64,000 bases of DNA from Kryptolebias marmoratus (GCF_001649575.2 NC_051431.1:5093551-5157550); one strand, 5' to 3'. Counted from the first letter of the stretch, positions 12,085-28,720 are shown. A program made the numbers and translations. The notes: generated from the letters alone by a model not told the origin.

Positions 12085-12310
12085 ACTCAATCAATTTTCA
12101 AAATATTGACCATAAATCTGGTGCTGTAGTAGCTGAGAGTCATTCTCAGCACATACGCTGAGCGTAATGTCTCAAAATATCCCAAAGTTACTTTCAAGGT
12201 TTCACCAAACTGCCTACAGATCAGTCATTTCTCAACATAAGATGATGTTAGTCTAAAACTCTGGCATGAAAGCCGGTGGGCGATATGCATTCCCACAACA
12301 AACCCTAGTT
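12085..12310 (+). repeat. ATATCTCATGAACC-family repeat, 3' part
   Basis: Shares GTAGTAGCTGAGAGTCATTC, the TTTCAAGGTTT block and AAACTCTGGCATGAAAG with the copies at 15298, 19030, 25575, 32110, 34110, 53600, 57012 and 61025. The 5' half is missing here. Confidence 0.8.
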
Positions 12311-13239
12311 TTTTATTTAAAAACTGAATTAACCTATTTTAACTTTAAACAACTGACTTTTTGATTTATAAACTATTTAAAACATGTTGTCAATAGACCT
12401 CTTGAAACCAAATTAACAACACGTTAGGTTGACAAATCTGTTCAACTAAACTTATAAAAACTGCTCACTAGATTTCTTTGTCACTAAACATTAAATCTTA
12501 TACATTCTTCAGATCCCAAGAGAAGAAACCTTAAACTGTCAAAGGAACAAAGTAAAGTAAAAGGACAGTATTTTTCTCTGAGGTGCTCTGGAGTAGAAGA
12601 TAATAAAAAGTGGCACAAAAATAAAAAGATTCAACTAAAGTACACATCATATTTTCAGTGAAGTGCAGAACATGAGCAAACGTACGGATGCACAGCTTCA
12701 TCCCTACACCAGCTTAAGCCACTTCCATAACTCTTTTTGTTTCCATCCAGTAACTGAATGTCTGCCTTCTTTTCCCTGCTGCACCAGCGCTCCTCATGCA
12801 CCTCAGGCAAAAAATAATAATTATCACACAAACACAGGGGATAATTAGGAAATTTCTGCTCGTCCCATAAACATCCTTCTCCCATCCCCCCATCCCTCAG
12901 CGACTCATCCTGTCACCTGATTAACAGACTGAGCTTTCATTAGGTCTCCTCATAAAACCAGTGTGTCCTCACATGCAGGTTCTGCTCTCTTTGAAACGAT
13001 CTGCTGGTCTGAAGCAGAACACAGATCAAGACCATCACTGTACCAAGCTACTGGATAGTTCATTTAAAATTCTCATGAAATATTGAATGAAAATGGAGGC
13101 ACCAGTCTCCCTCCAATATTTAATGCTTCAGTGGCTTCTTTGTGTAACCTGACAAATCTCACAGATCTTACTGAGTTCTTAAAGATGCAACAAACACAAG
13201 TGTGTGTGCAGAAGAATACAGAATGTAAGTGTACAGACG

Positions 13240-13996
13240 TGGATCATTTTTTGGTACCCTTCAAGAATAATCAAAAAGAAAGAAAACACACACACACACA
13301 CACACACAGAACTGATGACAACAACCTCCAGTTTAATCTCATCCGTCCCAGAAACTTTGGGGTTTGTCAACATGCCGTTTGGTGGCTCCTGTCTGGCTTT
13401 TTAGTGTTTTTCGGCTGGTAGTGGAGCCTCCTGGATCTGCTTCCATTCTGATTCAGAATGTGACAGATGGTGTGATCAGAAAGGGACGTACCTTGACCTT
13501 CGAATTTATCTTGAGTGGTTTTAGATGGTTTCCTTGGCTCTTTTCCTACAATCTACACTATCTGTCTGATCAACCTGGGGTTGCATTTCCTTGCACCCAC
13601 ATCCAGGAAGGTTGACTACAGTCCCATGAACCTTATACTTTTTAATAATACTGTCAGCTGTGGTCAGAGGAACATGAAGCTGCTTGGAGCTGATCTTGCA
13701 GCCTTTATCTTTAACATGGAGCTCTGACCTCAGACAGCTCTCACCTGTGGTGTACACAACCACACAACCAAACTAAACCGCCCAGTGGTAGGTTTGTTCC
13801 CTTTAAACAGGCTGAATGGAGGCTGTGAAACATTAAAGCACCGTTGGTACCAACCATTCTGTTCACTCTGTTGTCATGTTGTTTACTCTATCTCATGCGG
13901 AAGACATGCAGATATACATTTACGTTTAACTGAATCACTTTTTAAGAGAAACAAAGCATTGTTTCAGTGAACTGTGGGGCTACCAACAAATTTATC
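13240..13996 (-). mobile_element. Decayed Tc1-like transposon
   Basis: The ends carry the inverted motif TTTGTTGGTA(C/G)CC (TTTTTTGGTACCC near 13250; GGGCTACCAACAAATTTATC ending near 13996). The minus strand has transposase pieces: a helix-turn-helix segment ISSKQLHVPLTTADSIIKKY followed by KVHGTVVNLPG (about 13600-13720), and further on a fragment resembling TICHILNQNG (about 13455-13480). Frames are interrupted, and a (CA)n tract at 13287-13309 replaces the C-terminal half. The DDE catalytic region is absent, so the element is dead. Confidence 0.8.
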
Positions 13997-14925
13997 TGTC
14001 TCTGTTTTTAAATAAATGCATTTAATGTCAAAGACTTATTAAATCAAACATTAAAAGGTTATCCTGACGATATCAAATGGTGCAGTTTGAAAGAGTAGTT
14101 TTTCCAGATAAACTGAAAGCAATTCTGAAATGCGGGTACTCACTCAATGTAAACACAGCACTGCCAAAAACCACGTGGGAGCTTGAGTCAGGTGACTGAC
14201 CTACATTAGGCTGGCTACAGTCTGTAAACGAATATGTCCGATAAGTATAACGTTTGACCTATTTTCAGTCACTTTGGCTGTTTCTGTAGGTAAACAACAG
14301 TGGTATTTGGCTTCCGGAGAAAAATATTTTGTTTCCTACTTTCCAAGTTTTTGATCTGGTCGTCCAGACTTTGCAATGAGTACCTTTAAATAAAGTGACT
14401 GAGCTGGCAGGGCTGCATCAGTGAGGCCTCAGTGGCTGTGGATGCTGCTCTCTGGTCCTCAGATCCTCAGTGTGACATCTGATCAAAGTCAAAACACTCC
14501 AGCTGAAGCCTGTCACTGCACTTTAATTCACAGCAGTTCCTTCATTTTATGTTCATTTACTAAAAAAAAAAAAATCATCATTCTTTACAGAAGAAGCATT
14601 TTAAATGAATGCATGGGAAATAATTTGAAAGGCTGACTTCACACACTGAGGTGCTCTTGCACCTTCAGAGGATGCTCTCAGTTACAGCTTCATTATGCAA
14701 CTGGCTCTCCCGGGAATAATAATAATAATAACATTATAAGATAATGACTTAAAGATAACACCGTTATTACAAAACAGGCTCCTCTGCAGCCTCACAGGGC
14801 AGATGCAGCAGCAGCAGAGTCGATAAATCCTAATGATGAAGTGCTGCTGAGCTGAGATGGAGATGGAGACGGAGACAGAAAACAATCCCCGCTGTGTGTC
14901 TGCAGAGGGAAACGGAAATCCTTAC

Positions 14926-15110
14926 CGGCTGGATTCAGCTAATCCGCCGCAGAGGAGCTCCACAGTCAGCGGAGGATGGAGAAGAAGGAGGGACGCGGGC
15001 AGTTTGAGTGGAAATGAAGAGGATTCAACCTGCAGCAGACTCCTGGAAAACAGGGAGGGAGGAGATGAAACGCCGACACGGTTAATGGCGCCCCCTGCTG
15101 GAGGAGACCA
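14926..15110 (-). promoter_or_regulatory. Candidate promoter and non-coding first exon of the MTUS gene
   Basis: CpG-rich DNA in an AT-rich setting. On the minus strand it ends in a consensus donor (CCAGCCG|GTAAGG, GT at 14925-14924), and the next acceptor on that strand that leads into a real exon is the one at 6538 before the MTUS start exon. The TSS is unknown and could lie anywhere up to about 15110. Inferred from sequence only. Confidence 0.4.
15088..15101 (-). promoter_or_regulatory. CTCF-like motif
   Basis: The minus strand reads CCAGCAGGGGGCGC, a full match to the vertebrate CTCF core. It lies in the CpG-rich block between the MTUS promoter candidate and the slc7a1 3' end. Confidence 0.45.
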
Positions 15111-15297
15111 GAAAGACGGGTTTTTGTTTGTTTTTTCTCCACAATTTGGAGAAACAAGCAAGTTTCCTGCAGGTGATCGGAGCTTCAAAGAGGTTGCACA
15201 CAACAAGGAGATGTCAAGAACACAAAAAAAGAAGAAAAAGTACCAAAAAGCTTCCAATTCTCCCATGTTTTTTGTTAGTATATCATTATCTTAGAAA

Positions 15298-15705
15298 CTA
15301 AAGGCCGGGCATTCCTTCAAGAAACACATCGCCCGTCGCCTTTCCTGACAGTTTTAGACCAAGATCAGATTTTTTATCAAACCTAAAACACATTATGTGC
15401 AACCTCATGCAATATCGCAAGACGCCATGCTCAGACTACGTGTTGTGAATGACTCTCAGCTACTACCACACCACTTTAACTCAGTATCTGTGAAAATGAA
15501 GGAGTAAAAGCCACTTTTGTGGTTTCTAAGGATGATTAGCTGTGGTGGCCATTTTTAATTGTGTTGACTCCAAAAGTTAGTCAGTTGTAGATATCCAGTC
15601 AGTGATTGCTTTCTAGGAGTTTCATTAAAATCTCTCTAGTGGTTCATGAGAAATTTTGCTAACACTACAAACAAACGTGGGCAAAAACATTATCACCACT
15701 TTAAT
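15298..15705 (-). repeat. ATATCTCATGAACC-family repeat, reversed copy
   Basis: It begins AAAGGCCGGGCATTCCTTC and runs through the TGACTCTCAGCTACTACCAC block to TCATGAGAAATTTTGCTAAC. The copy ends just beyond the slc7a1 poly(A) signal, so it lies between the two genes. Confidence 0.8.
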
Positions 15706-15737
15706 AAATGCAGCAGAGGAACCTAGACCAAAAAAAG

Positions 15738-17289
15738 TTTATTGGGATGTTAGCATCTAATAAATAATGACATTCAAGCAAACATGCAGCAAATACACAT
15801 AAATGTGACAAAGTCTGGCCTTTAACTTTCTGCCTTCTTTATTTACAGCAGTAACAACAAACCAGAGCAAGTATCGAGTCAGCACATCGCTACGAGCAAA
15901 CGTTCAAACAAGTTGTGTTTTTTTTCATGAGAAAGAAGACATTAACTTTTGACATTAACTACAGAGAACATAGAAAAACATTTGTCTCCAAACATCACAG
16001 TTTTCATGGGTGGATAGAGTAACATGAACAGGACATGGTAAAAACTGTATTTACAAAGACAAAAATACATCTTTTTTTAAAATTCTCAAACAGTAAGCAT
16101 TTAATTTATGAATAATATTGAAATAAAAACCAGGCTTGTATTTATAATTTCCCTGCAGAACAGAGACATTCTATGGACAATGAGTAGCCTTTACTGCAGA
16201 CATTTGTGGAACTTTATGAAACACAAAACATTTGATTATGCAGTTAAAATGATGACAAATGCAGCTAAAATACACTTTTTAATTTACAAGATTATTACTT
16301 TACACATGATGCCGCTTCAGTGTCACTGGGACACAAACGCGACATCATCTGTCAGAGTTCTGTTCGGACGAAATTCTCTGAAACTGAACAGAGTCTGATG
16401 TTCAAGTCAAACCAACAACTGCATGAAACTCATAATAATAGTGTTGTTTAATCACCAGGTTACAGATGAATACTTGATGGTAATATTCAACAGGATGTGT
16501 TTCACTTTGTATCAGTTTTAGTCTTTAGTAAATACACATTTTAACAAGCAGATTTTAGCTGCCCTGTGGATCTAAACACATCATAACAACCTTTATTTGA
16601 CATATTTCTGCTTGAAATACATGTTACTGTCTATGCAGTAGCTTTCTGGATTTCACAACATTAAAACAGATTGTTTTCACGTGAAAATGGTCGACAAAAG
16701 CAAAACTTTCCATTTAGCATAAAAAATACTTTATATGCAGAAAAAAACCAATGCTTTTACTTTATAAAGCTATCAAGTGAGAGACAAATTTATCCATAAA
16801 GGTGTGAAATATTTTCAGGAAAAAGGCACTGAAAAGACATCCTGTAATAAAACACTTCATGTCAGCAGCTCTTTTTAGTTTTCAGATCAGTTTCTCCTGA
16901 TAAAGACAACATCCATGTTCTTAATTGTTTATAAATTTGTGTTATCACTCCACAAAAACACAAAATCATTAATACCTCGACAAACATATACAATAAAAGC
17001 ACTCGTAAAAGAGCCATGTACCTCATTTTTTGGTGGATTTCTCTTTGATTTTTGCATAAAACATTCAGAGTTGGGCTTTAAATTAGTAATTAAAACCCAA
17101 AAACTACATAAGAGTTGAACAGTTTGGATTTTAAGATGTGGTATAACAGTGAATATAATTCTCAGCTTTGTCTCTAATGTTTAAAACCCAAAAAGGTTTT
17201 TTTGTAAACAACAAAGCTGTCAAAATGTTCAGAACTTTCAATTCCATGAGCAGTGACAATGTCTGAACTTTAAATACGTTACAGTTTCC
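15738..17289 (-). other. slc7a1: slc7a1 3' untranslated region
   Basis: About 1.55 kb between the stop codon (17290-17292) and an AATAAA poly(A) signal at 15743-15738. No coding potential beyond chance frames. It is AT-rich with several AUUUA pentamers in transcript sense. Long AU-rich 3' UTRs that control stability and translation are known for mammalian CAT-1 mRNA; I did not find the perfect miR-122 seed match by eye. Confidence 0.65.
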
Positions 17290-22342
<5,053 letters not shown>

Positions 22343-22734
22343 TTTCTTCTCAAACTGTGCACCCGAACTTCTGTAAAATAAAAATAAAAAAAACAAAACT
22401 GTTGACAAAAACAACACAAAAAAGACGTTAGAATTATGGTGCTTTGGCTAATACATGCTAACCCAGATCTTTTAGGGCTTCTTTGGGTACTAAATTTACT
22501 TTAATGCTGCTGTATCAACATTTAATCTGGGGAGAACAGTCTAATGCACCTTTTAAATTAAAGAACACGTGTTCAAATATATACTGTGCACCTTACTGTG
22601 CATGAGAAACACGACCTATCAACATGTAATGTTAAATACACCTAGAACAAGAAGTAAGGAAATTTCTGTTTGGTAGATTTCTTTTTTCTTGATGTAACAA
22701 TTCTTCTTGGCAATAAATCTTATACCATTGGAAG

Positions 22735-22850
22735 CCTTGCTCGTTTCCCTTTAACTGTTTGAAAAATATCTCATGAACCAGAGCAGAGATTTTAATGAAA
22801 CCTTCTGAAAGTAATCACTTGATGTACAGATGACTTTTTTCCATTTCTCT
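22735..22850 (+). repeat. ATATCTCATGAACC-family repeat, short 5' fragment
   Basis: Shares AAAAATATCTCATGAACCAG, GATTTTAATGAAAC and GAAAGTAATCACTTG with the head of the family; the rest is absent. Confidence 0.7.
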
Positions 22851-23485
22851 GTTTAAAACATGAGCTGCAGTTTAAATCCATTTCTTTATGTTTTCTGTAT
22901 GCTTGAACCAACTTGGAAGTTACTGATGTTTTAGACAATATACTAACTCATTTGTAAAATGAGTTGCATTAACAACTTGGTAATTGATGTTTAATCAAAG
23001 TGATGAAGTTCAAGATACTGGATATTTTATTTTGAAGGAATAAAGGGGATGTTGGTTGTCGGGTAAGATTAGCAATAATTACTAATAATGCGGTATTGTT
23101 TTTAAATAGAGAATAACCAAGTTATAGTCTTGACAACACAGATTTAGCTTCAAAATCTTCTCTAAAACAGCAGAATCTGTCCAGTAATGTGAGGAAATAC
23201 TCACTTTGACGGGACAAAACAACACAAGGTCCTCAGCGTTCACTCATCAACTCAGTGTCTCTGCTTTTAGTTTAGTTTAATTCTACTTTCCCCCAAACTT
23301 TGTCCTTCAGATCGCAGCCGACCGAACCATCTGCTTTAGGTGACAAGAAATGGAACGGACATTTACGAGCGGTCGTTGGACATGTCACGCAGATGCCTCT
23401 GTGAACAAACCATTCAGGTATTTGGTTCACAAATAGAACAGTGACACATCATGTGGCCCCAGACGCAGTTGTGACTGCAGTAACA

Positions 23486-23507
23486 CCCCACCCCCACCCC
23501 ACCCCCC
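23486..23507 (-). other. G-quadruplex-forming sequence, slc7a1 sense strand
   Basis: The minus strand has four G runs of 6, 4, 5 and 4 bases, each separated by a single T. This is close to an ideal parallel quadruplex with 1-nt loops. It lies about 1.1 kb upstream of the slc7a1 ATG, on the transcribed-sense strand, in the 5' intron (or upstream of an alternative first exon). Confidence 0.75.
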
Positions 23508-24019
23508 AAAAGACCATTTAAAGAAACTAAATGGAAAAAAAAGAAAGAAAACAAGGACTTAAATATATTTTTTTAAATATGGTCTGTGTTAAAAAATGCT
23601 TTCTAAAAAAAAAAGGTTACAAGAAATGATTTCTGTTCCATGTCAGAAGGTTTGGATTTATAGATTGAACAAACTTCAGCTGCAGTTAAACAGCTCTGAG
23701 TTGTGTGTTTAGGTCATGATGATCCGCTGCTCTGACCCAAATGTGGAAGCCAAATCAAACAAAGTGAAAATGCAAATCCCTGGCCCTCGAAATGAGAAGC
23801 AAATGAAAACCAGTTCTTTTTCACATTTGTCAAAAGCCAGAAAAGAAACTGACATGAAAGAGCGCGTCCCCGTTTGTTGGTAAAAGGTATCATTAACCAG
23901 ATCAGCACCCAGAAAAAAAAAGGCAATAAGAATCAGGGCTTCAGCGTTTCCTGCAGAACGTACATGATGCGACAGGTCGAGTCTGAGCTAAAAACAGGGA
24001 AAGCAGGACGGGGCCCTGC

Positions 24020-24120
24020 CCTCCTCTCGGCCAATCACTGAGGACAACACCTGCTCGTGACTCACCGGGGCGGGGGAGAGTGAGTCACATGCTCTGCGCG
24101 GCTTGGCAGCGAGCAAAAGA
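24020..24120 (-). promoter_or_regulatory. slc7a1: slc7a1 promoter / non-coding first exon candidate
   Basis: GC-rich block with a minus-strand consensus donor (CCCCG|GTGAGT; exon end at 24066), a GC box (GGGGCGGGGG, 24067-24076), two AP-1-type sites (TGACTCA 24058-24064 and TGAGTCA 24081-24087) and a CCAAT box (24031-24035, plus strand). No TATA box is evident, as in mammalian SLC7A1. An intron from 24065 to 22371 would join this exon to the start exon. The TSS is not determined. Confidence 0.5.
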
Positions 24121-24179
24121 CCGTCTGCTTCCTCAAATGACCTTTAAATTAGCCGTGACATTGTTTAATGCACAGGGGC

Positions 24180-24440
24180 CACAGTAAGAGCTCAAATCAG
24201 AACTCGAAAAAATGACATTTTCTGAGAAAATGCAGCGTGAATGCTGAGCGCTGCATGAGCTCGCTGGAGCTGAAACGGAGTTCCAGTTAAAACTAAGAGA
24301 AGAGAAGCTAAAAAAGGAGCAAAACTACAGCTAAAAGCTAAAATGAGCAACTCTTAAGCTGAAAGCGGAAATGATCTTAAAAGTAGCTATGAAATAAAAA
24401 TAGCAAAAACATAGCTAAAAACTAAAAGCAGGCATTTTGA
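24180..24440 (-). repeat. TTTTAGCTA-rich dispersed repeat, reversed copy
   Basis: AGCTAAAAGCTAAAATGAGC-like units (24300-24430) follow ATTTTCTGAGAAAATGCAGCG at 24218. This is the reverse order of the copies at 11080 and 55205. It starts just upstream of the slc7a1 promoter candidate. Confidence 0.65.
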
Positions 24441-25164
24441 TATATGAATGGTTAATAATATCACAAAGTATGCAGAAGTAGTTTGAGTCTGAAAATGGTT
24501 TAGCATTGACAAATACAGTATATTTATATAACTATTCCAACAACAGACTGGCTAGAGTTTCTTGTTTACATTCATAAGTCGACTTTCCACAGTTTTATCT
24601 ATCTTCCCTGAGTCTGGTGTTGCATCATTCTCCACATGGAGAAGAAGCTTATTAGATGAATTACAGTCGACTTGAATACAGTTAAAAGTTAAGTGAGTGA
24701 AGTGGCAATAAATTGTTGGTAAATGTCTGCTAACTGCAGCTCCTACTTACAAAAGAACTTTAGTTTGACACTTGACATTTTTTTTTTCAACTTGCATTTG
24801 AGAAAGCTATTGATTGCCTTTAATTACAGCTTTCATCACACACACTTAATTGGAATGTGACGCGTGTGCAGCAGCACTAAAAGAGCCCATCTGCCCCTGT
24901 GGTGAACCATCAGTGGGGAAGGGGAAACAGAAAAAGGGCACATGACAACAACCACAAAACAGAAGAATTACACAAGCCAATTAAATTCTCATTTCTGTGG
25001 ACATAGCATCAAAAATAAATAAAGAACCAATAGCTTTGGAATTTATAAACCTTCACAAAATTAATTATCTGCATCAGTATTACCCACCCATGTGTTCTGA
25101 TTTTACACGTTTTCAGCATGTTTGTATCAGAAGACCTGTCAAATACTGGTGAATCTAAAGGCCT

Positions 25165-25560
25165 TGAATTCCATCCATCCATTTTTTTTACCCGCTTCTC
25201 CCTTCCAGGTTGCAAGGAGCTGGTGTCTATGTCCAGCTGTCACTGTGCGAGAGGCGGGGGACACCCTGGAAAGCTTGCAAGTCCATCGCAGGGCCACATA
25301 GAGACAAACGAGACAAACAACCATTCAGACTCACTCACACCTAGGGACAGTTTTTTAAGCGTTACCAATTAACCTAACATGCATGTTTTTGGTCTGTGGG
25401 AGGAAACCTGGAGTACCCCGGAGTAAACCCACATGTGCACAAGGAGAACATGCAAACTCCACCCAGAAAGACCCCAGGCCTGGAGACGGTCCTGCAGCCT
25501 TCTTGCTGGGAGGGGACAGGACTAACCACCACTCCACTGTGCCACCCAGCCTTGAACTCA
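25165..25560. repeat. Common teleost dispersed repeat with ATCC tract
   Basis: Starts with CCATCCATCC and contains GGTGTCTATGTCCAGCTGTC, CATCGCAGGGCCACATAGAG, CCTAACATGCATGTTTTTGG, GTGGGAGGAAACCTGGAGTA and GAGAACATGCAAACTCCACC. The latter blocks recur widely in fish genomes as an interspersed repeat. A shorter reversed copy lies at 41640-41860. Confidence 0.8.
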
Positions 25561-25574
25561 AGCCAGAGTTTTAG

Positions 25575-26040
25575 ATGAAAATCATCTTGGGTTGAGAAAT
25601 GACTGAGTTCTAGTCCTTTTGGTCAAAAACCTGAATGTAACTTTATGCTCAGTCTCACAAAATCACAAAACATCCCGTTCAGGATGTGTTGTGAATGACT
25701 CTCAGCTACAAGCACACCAAATCTTAGCTTAATGTCTGTAAAATGGAATGAGTTATAGCCGTTTTTATTTAGCTAATGTCAATTAACTGTGGAAGCCACC
25801 TTGAACTGGACTGACTCCAAAAGCTGACCAGTTGTAGACGTTCATCCAATGATGCTTTTCTGAAAGTTCATTAGAAACTACCCAGTGGTTCCTGAGATAT
25901 TTGGCTAACAGACAGAGTTGACTACAAATAGGCAAAGGCAAACTTTTGAACAGAAATGTTGCACAACCTGCTTGTGCTAGAATATGTGAAATATTTAGGT
26001 AATACACACAAACACAAACAAAAACTTTATCTTCCACCTT
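25575..26040 (-). repeat. ATATCTCATGAACC-family repeat, reversed copy
   Basis: Includes GTGTTGTGAATGACTCTCAG, AGCCACCTTGAACTGGACTG, and CCTGAGATATTTGGCTAACA, ending in TTCCACCTTCGCC, the reverse of the family head. Confidence 0.8.
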
Positions 26041-26674
26041 CGCCTTTTGACTGCAGGTGATAACAGTGAGTATCTATGTTACCTGCAGAATTTATTAATT
26101 ATCTGGTGATTGACAAAAGTCTTTGTCCACACCATTTAGCGTTACATTTAAAGATGCCCAATCAAACTGTAAATAAATCAAAAATTCAATCTTATATAAG
26201 TGGTTTAAATCCTCACGTCTTCATGAAGCTGACTTCAGATCCTCACATGAGGAGCAAGACGTTGGGGTGTTGAAATTCTACACCCAATTCATGTTCTGTT
26301 TATGATTTCAAGTTAATCCATTCATATCCATGAGACGCCAGTCCAGCATCAACTTCAGTAGCATTGCTCCAAATATATATATATATATATTTAAAAAGCA
26401 ATTAATTTCCTGTTTTCTTGGCGGGTGGCCACAGTGCTCATTAAAATGCTTAATTACTTTCTCTGAATTTATTTGCATATGTTTTAGGAATACTGTCAAA
26501 CCTAATGGGTTAACATGTGAAAAACACAGACTTTTGACTCTTTCTTAACTTTTCTTTGTAACAACTGTTTTTTTTTCTCTAAACTAAACTTGCTTGAAAA
26601 TTTAGCAGTAAAAACAAAAACACTGTATCTCTATATCTCAGTGTTTTATTTCTCTGTTGTTTAGTTCGTAAGTA

Positions 26675-27863
26675 CAATCCCAATTCCCAAAAAGTTGGTA
26701 AAAATGTAAAAAGAAAACAAATCTCATAAACTCATATTTTACTCACAGATGTCCATAATGAACAGATCAAAAATGATAACTTTTAGAAAACAAAAATAAA
26801 ATGTAATTTTGAATTTCATGGCAGAAACACATCTGAAAAAAGTTTGGACTGGGGCAAGGCTGTTACAGTAAGTGGTAAAAATATATGGAAATTTGCAGCG
26901 AATTATGTTTATATTTGACAGGTGAGTAAAAACAGTATTTTTCAGAGGCTGAAGACGGCAGAGGTTCCACTGTCTGCCAAACAACTCTGCCTACAAATAG
27001 TGGAACCATTTTCAGAATAATGTTCCTCAACAGGAGATTGGGAAACTTTGAATTTCACACAGACTTCAAGAATCTGGAGAAATTTCTGTGCTCAAAGAAC
27101 AAAAGGCTGAAAGGTCGTGATCTTCGGGCCCTCAGGGGCCACTGCATTAAAAACAGGTCTGGTTCTGTTCTGGACATCACTGCATGGCCTCAGGAACACC
27201 AAGTTCACCGTGCCGTCCACTACTTCAAGCTGTGTTTTACAGAAAAGAAGCCAGATGTGAACACCGTTCAGGAACGCTGCCATCTTCTCTGAACCACAGC
27301 TTGTTTGAAATGAACCAAAGCAACGAGAAAAACTGTCCTGAATCAAAATGTTAAATTCTTTTTGGAAACCATAGAAGCCTCGTCCTCTTAACTAAAGAGG
27401 AGATGGACTATCCAGCCTGTTATCAGTGCACCCCCATTCCTCTCTGATGGTATGGGGTGCATTAGTGCCTCTGGAATGAGCACCTTATACATCTGGAAAG
27501 ACACCATCAATACAGAAAAATACATTGACAACATAAGCACCCATCCAGCAGAGAATCTTCCATCAGACCAGAATGGGACAACATCCCCCCAAAAACCTCC
27601 ATCAGCTGCTCCTCCGGCTCCGGTCCCTGATGTTTACAGACTGTCGGGTAAAGAAGAATCTGTGCCAACCTTTTTGAGATGTGTTGCTGCCACGAAACTT
27701 AAAACTACCCTTTTCCCCCTCAGCGTTGTTACGATTTCTTAGTTTCAAAGTTTGACATGTTTTCTGCATTCTGTTGTGAATAAAATGAGAGATTTGTAAA
27801 CCATTGCTTTCTGTTTGTGTTTACATTTTACACAATGTCCCATCTTTTTCAGAACTGGGATTG
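26675..27863 (+). mobile_element. 1.2-kb DNA transposon with terminal inverted repeats, degenerate
   Basis: Left end CAATCCCAATTCCCAAAAAG; right end is the inverse, reading AATCCCAGTTCTGAAAAAG on the other strand. Sub-terminal GTAAAATGTAAA blocks are also inverted. The interior has frame-shifted, transposase-like sequence, for example the segment GCISASGMSTLYIWKDTI near 27455-27510. The element at 58786-59545 is a relative. Family not named with confidence; no intact frame. Confidence 0.75.
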
Positions 27864-28124
27864 GGACAAATTCATCACAAAGCTTAAATGTTTTAGCTTT
27901 AAAAATCAAATACAAGAAACAAACAAACATGTATTTTAAATAATGACAAATCATTTAGATTAGGAGGAAGTGAAGTTGCACTATATGTCATTCATTGTCA
28001 GTTTGCAAAACACACTTCACTTAAATAAATAAATAATAATAATAATGAAACCGTTATAATCTATTTCGTTTAGATTGGTTTCCCAGCTACATAAGCAACT
28101 GAAACCGGTTTAAGTAAACCGGAA

Positions 28125-28720
28125 TTGTCGTTCCCGTTTCAGGTCGGGTTCAGATGGGTTCGTTGTGAAGTCAGCCTCCTCGCCTCCCACCGACGCTCAG
28201 CGCCGTAAAAAGTCAACTCCGACTGAACTACTTCGAAACTGCCCGCAGACAGAAGCTGCTTTGCATATTTGCACCACATTCGACTACTTTAAGGAGGGTT
28301 TGTGTGGAGAGCAGCTCCTGTGAGATGCCCTGGAGTTTTATTGCATCAGCCGGATGATCTTCCGCCTCTCTCTCGGTCCATGTGCTGCTTCCTTTCTGCA
28401 GGCGGAGCGCGGCGAAGAGGAAACCACAAATAACATCACGATCATTAACTTTTACTTACTTTCCAAACAGCGCCTGCTTTTTTCACACACGACTGGACTT
28501 CCCCCTTGCTTGAAAGTTGACAGATGATTCAGTGGGAAGGGCGCACACACTCACACACTCACACACACACACACACACTCACACACTCTCGCGCGCACAC
28601 ACGGGCGGAGGTGTGCAGCAGCACCGGGACAGTCTGTCCGACCGCCCGCCCAGCTCTCTGTGGCTCCACCCGGCCTGCAGAGGCGGATTACAGCCGCTAG
28701 ATGTCGCTCTTAACAAGCTC
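28125..28720. promoter_or_regulatory. CpG island / orphan promoter
   Basis: CpG dinucleotides are frequent (for example CACCGACGCTCAGCGCCG, GCGGAGCGCGGCGAAG, CTCGCGCGCACAC, CGACCGCCCGCCC) in an otherwise CpG-poor region. There are Sp1-type GC boxes on the minus strand near 28640-28655, and a (CA)n tract sits inside. No coding exon begins here on either strand that I can recognise. It could be a distal alternative promoter of slc7a1 (minus), a promoter for an unrecognised transcript or non-coding RNA (plus), or an island of an unrelated kind. Confidence 0.5.
28545..28582. repeat. (CA)n microsatellite
   Basis: Interrupted ACTCACACAC run inside the CpG island. Confidence 0.9.

Larger units (their letters stand above)
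6538..14925. other. Putative first intron of the MTUS gene
   Basis: 8.4 kb with no recognised exon. It holds two foldback sequences (8329-8367, 9330-9415), a (TG)n tract (10205-10232), a TTTTAGCTA-rich repeat (11080-11480), one copy of the ATATCTCATGAACC repeat family (12085-12310) and a Tc1 remnant (13240-13996). An A-rich sequence at 8715-8990 and a sequence at 14240-14320 also look repetitive; the latter shares CCTATTTTC and GCTGTTTCTGTAGG with 45478-45550. The intron assignment depends on the candidate first exon at 14926. Confidence 0.45.
22371..24065. other. slc7a1 5' intron
   Basis: Non-coding between the first coding exon and the candidate 5' UTR exon. It contains a partial ATATCTCATGAACC repeat (22735-22850), a minus-strand donor-like site at 23204-23199 (CGTCAAA|GTGAGT) that could end an alternative non-coding exon, and a G-quadruplex-forming run (23486-23507). 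Confidence 0.55.

Noticed and set aside
14857..15294. 145-codon plus-strand frame with many charged residues
   Set aside because: CpG-rich region, repeated Glu-Thr and Lys runs, no homology recognised; better explained as a promoter/5' exon on the other strand.
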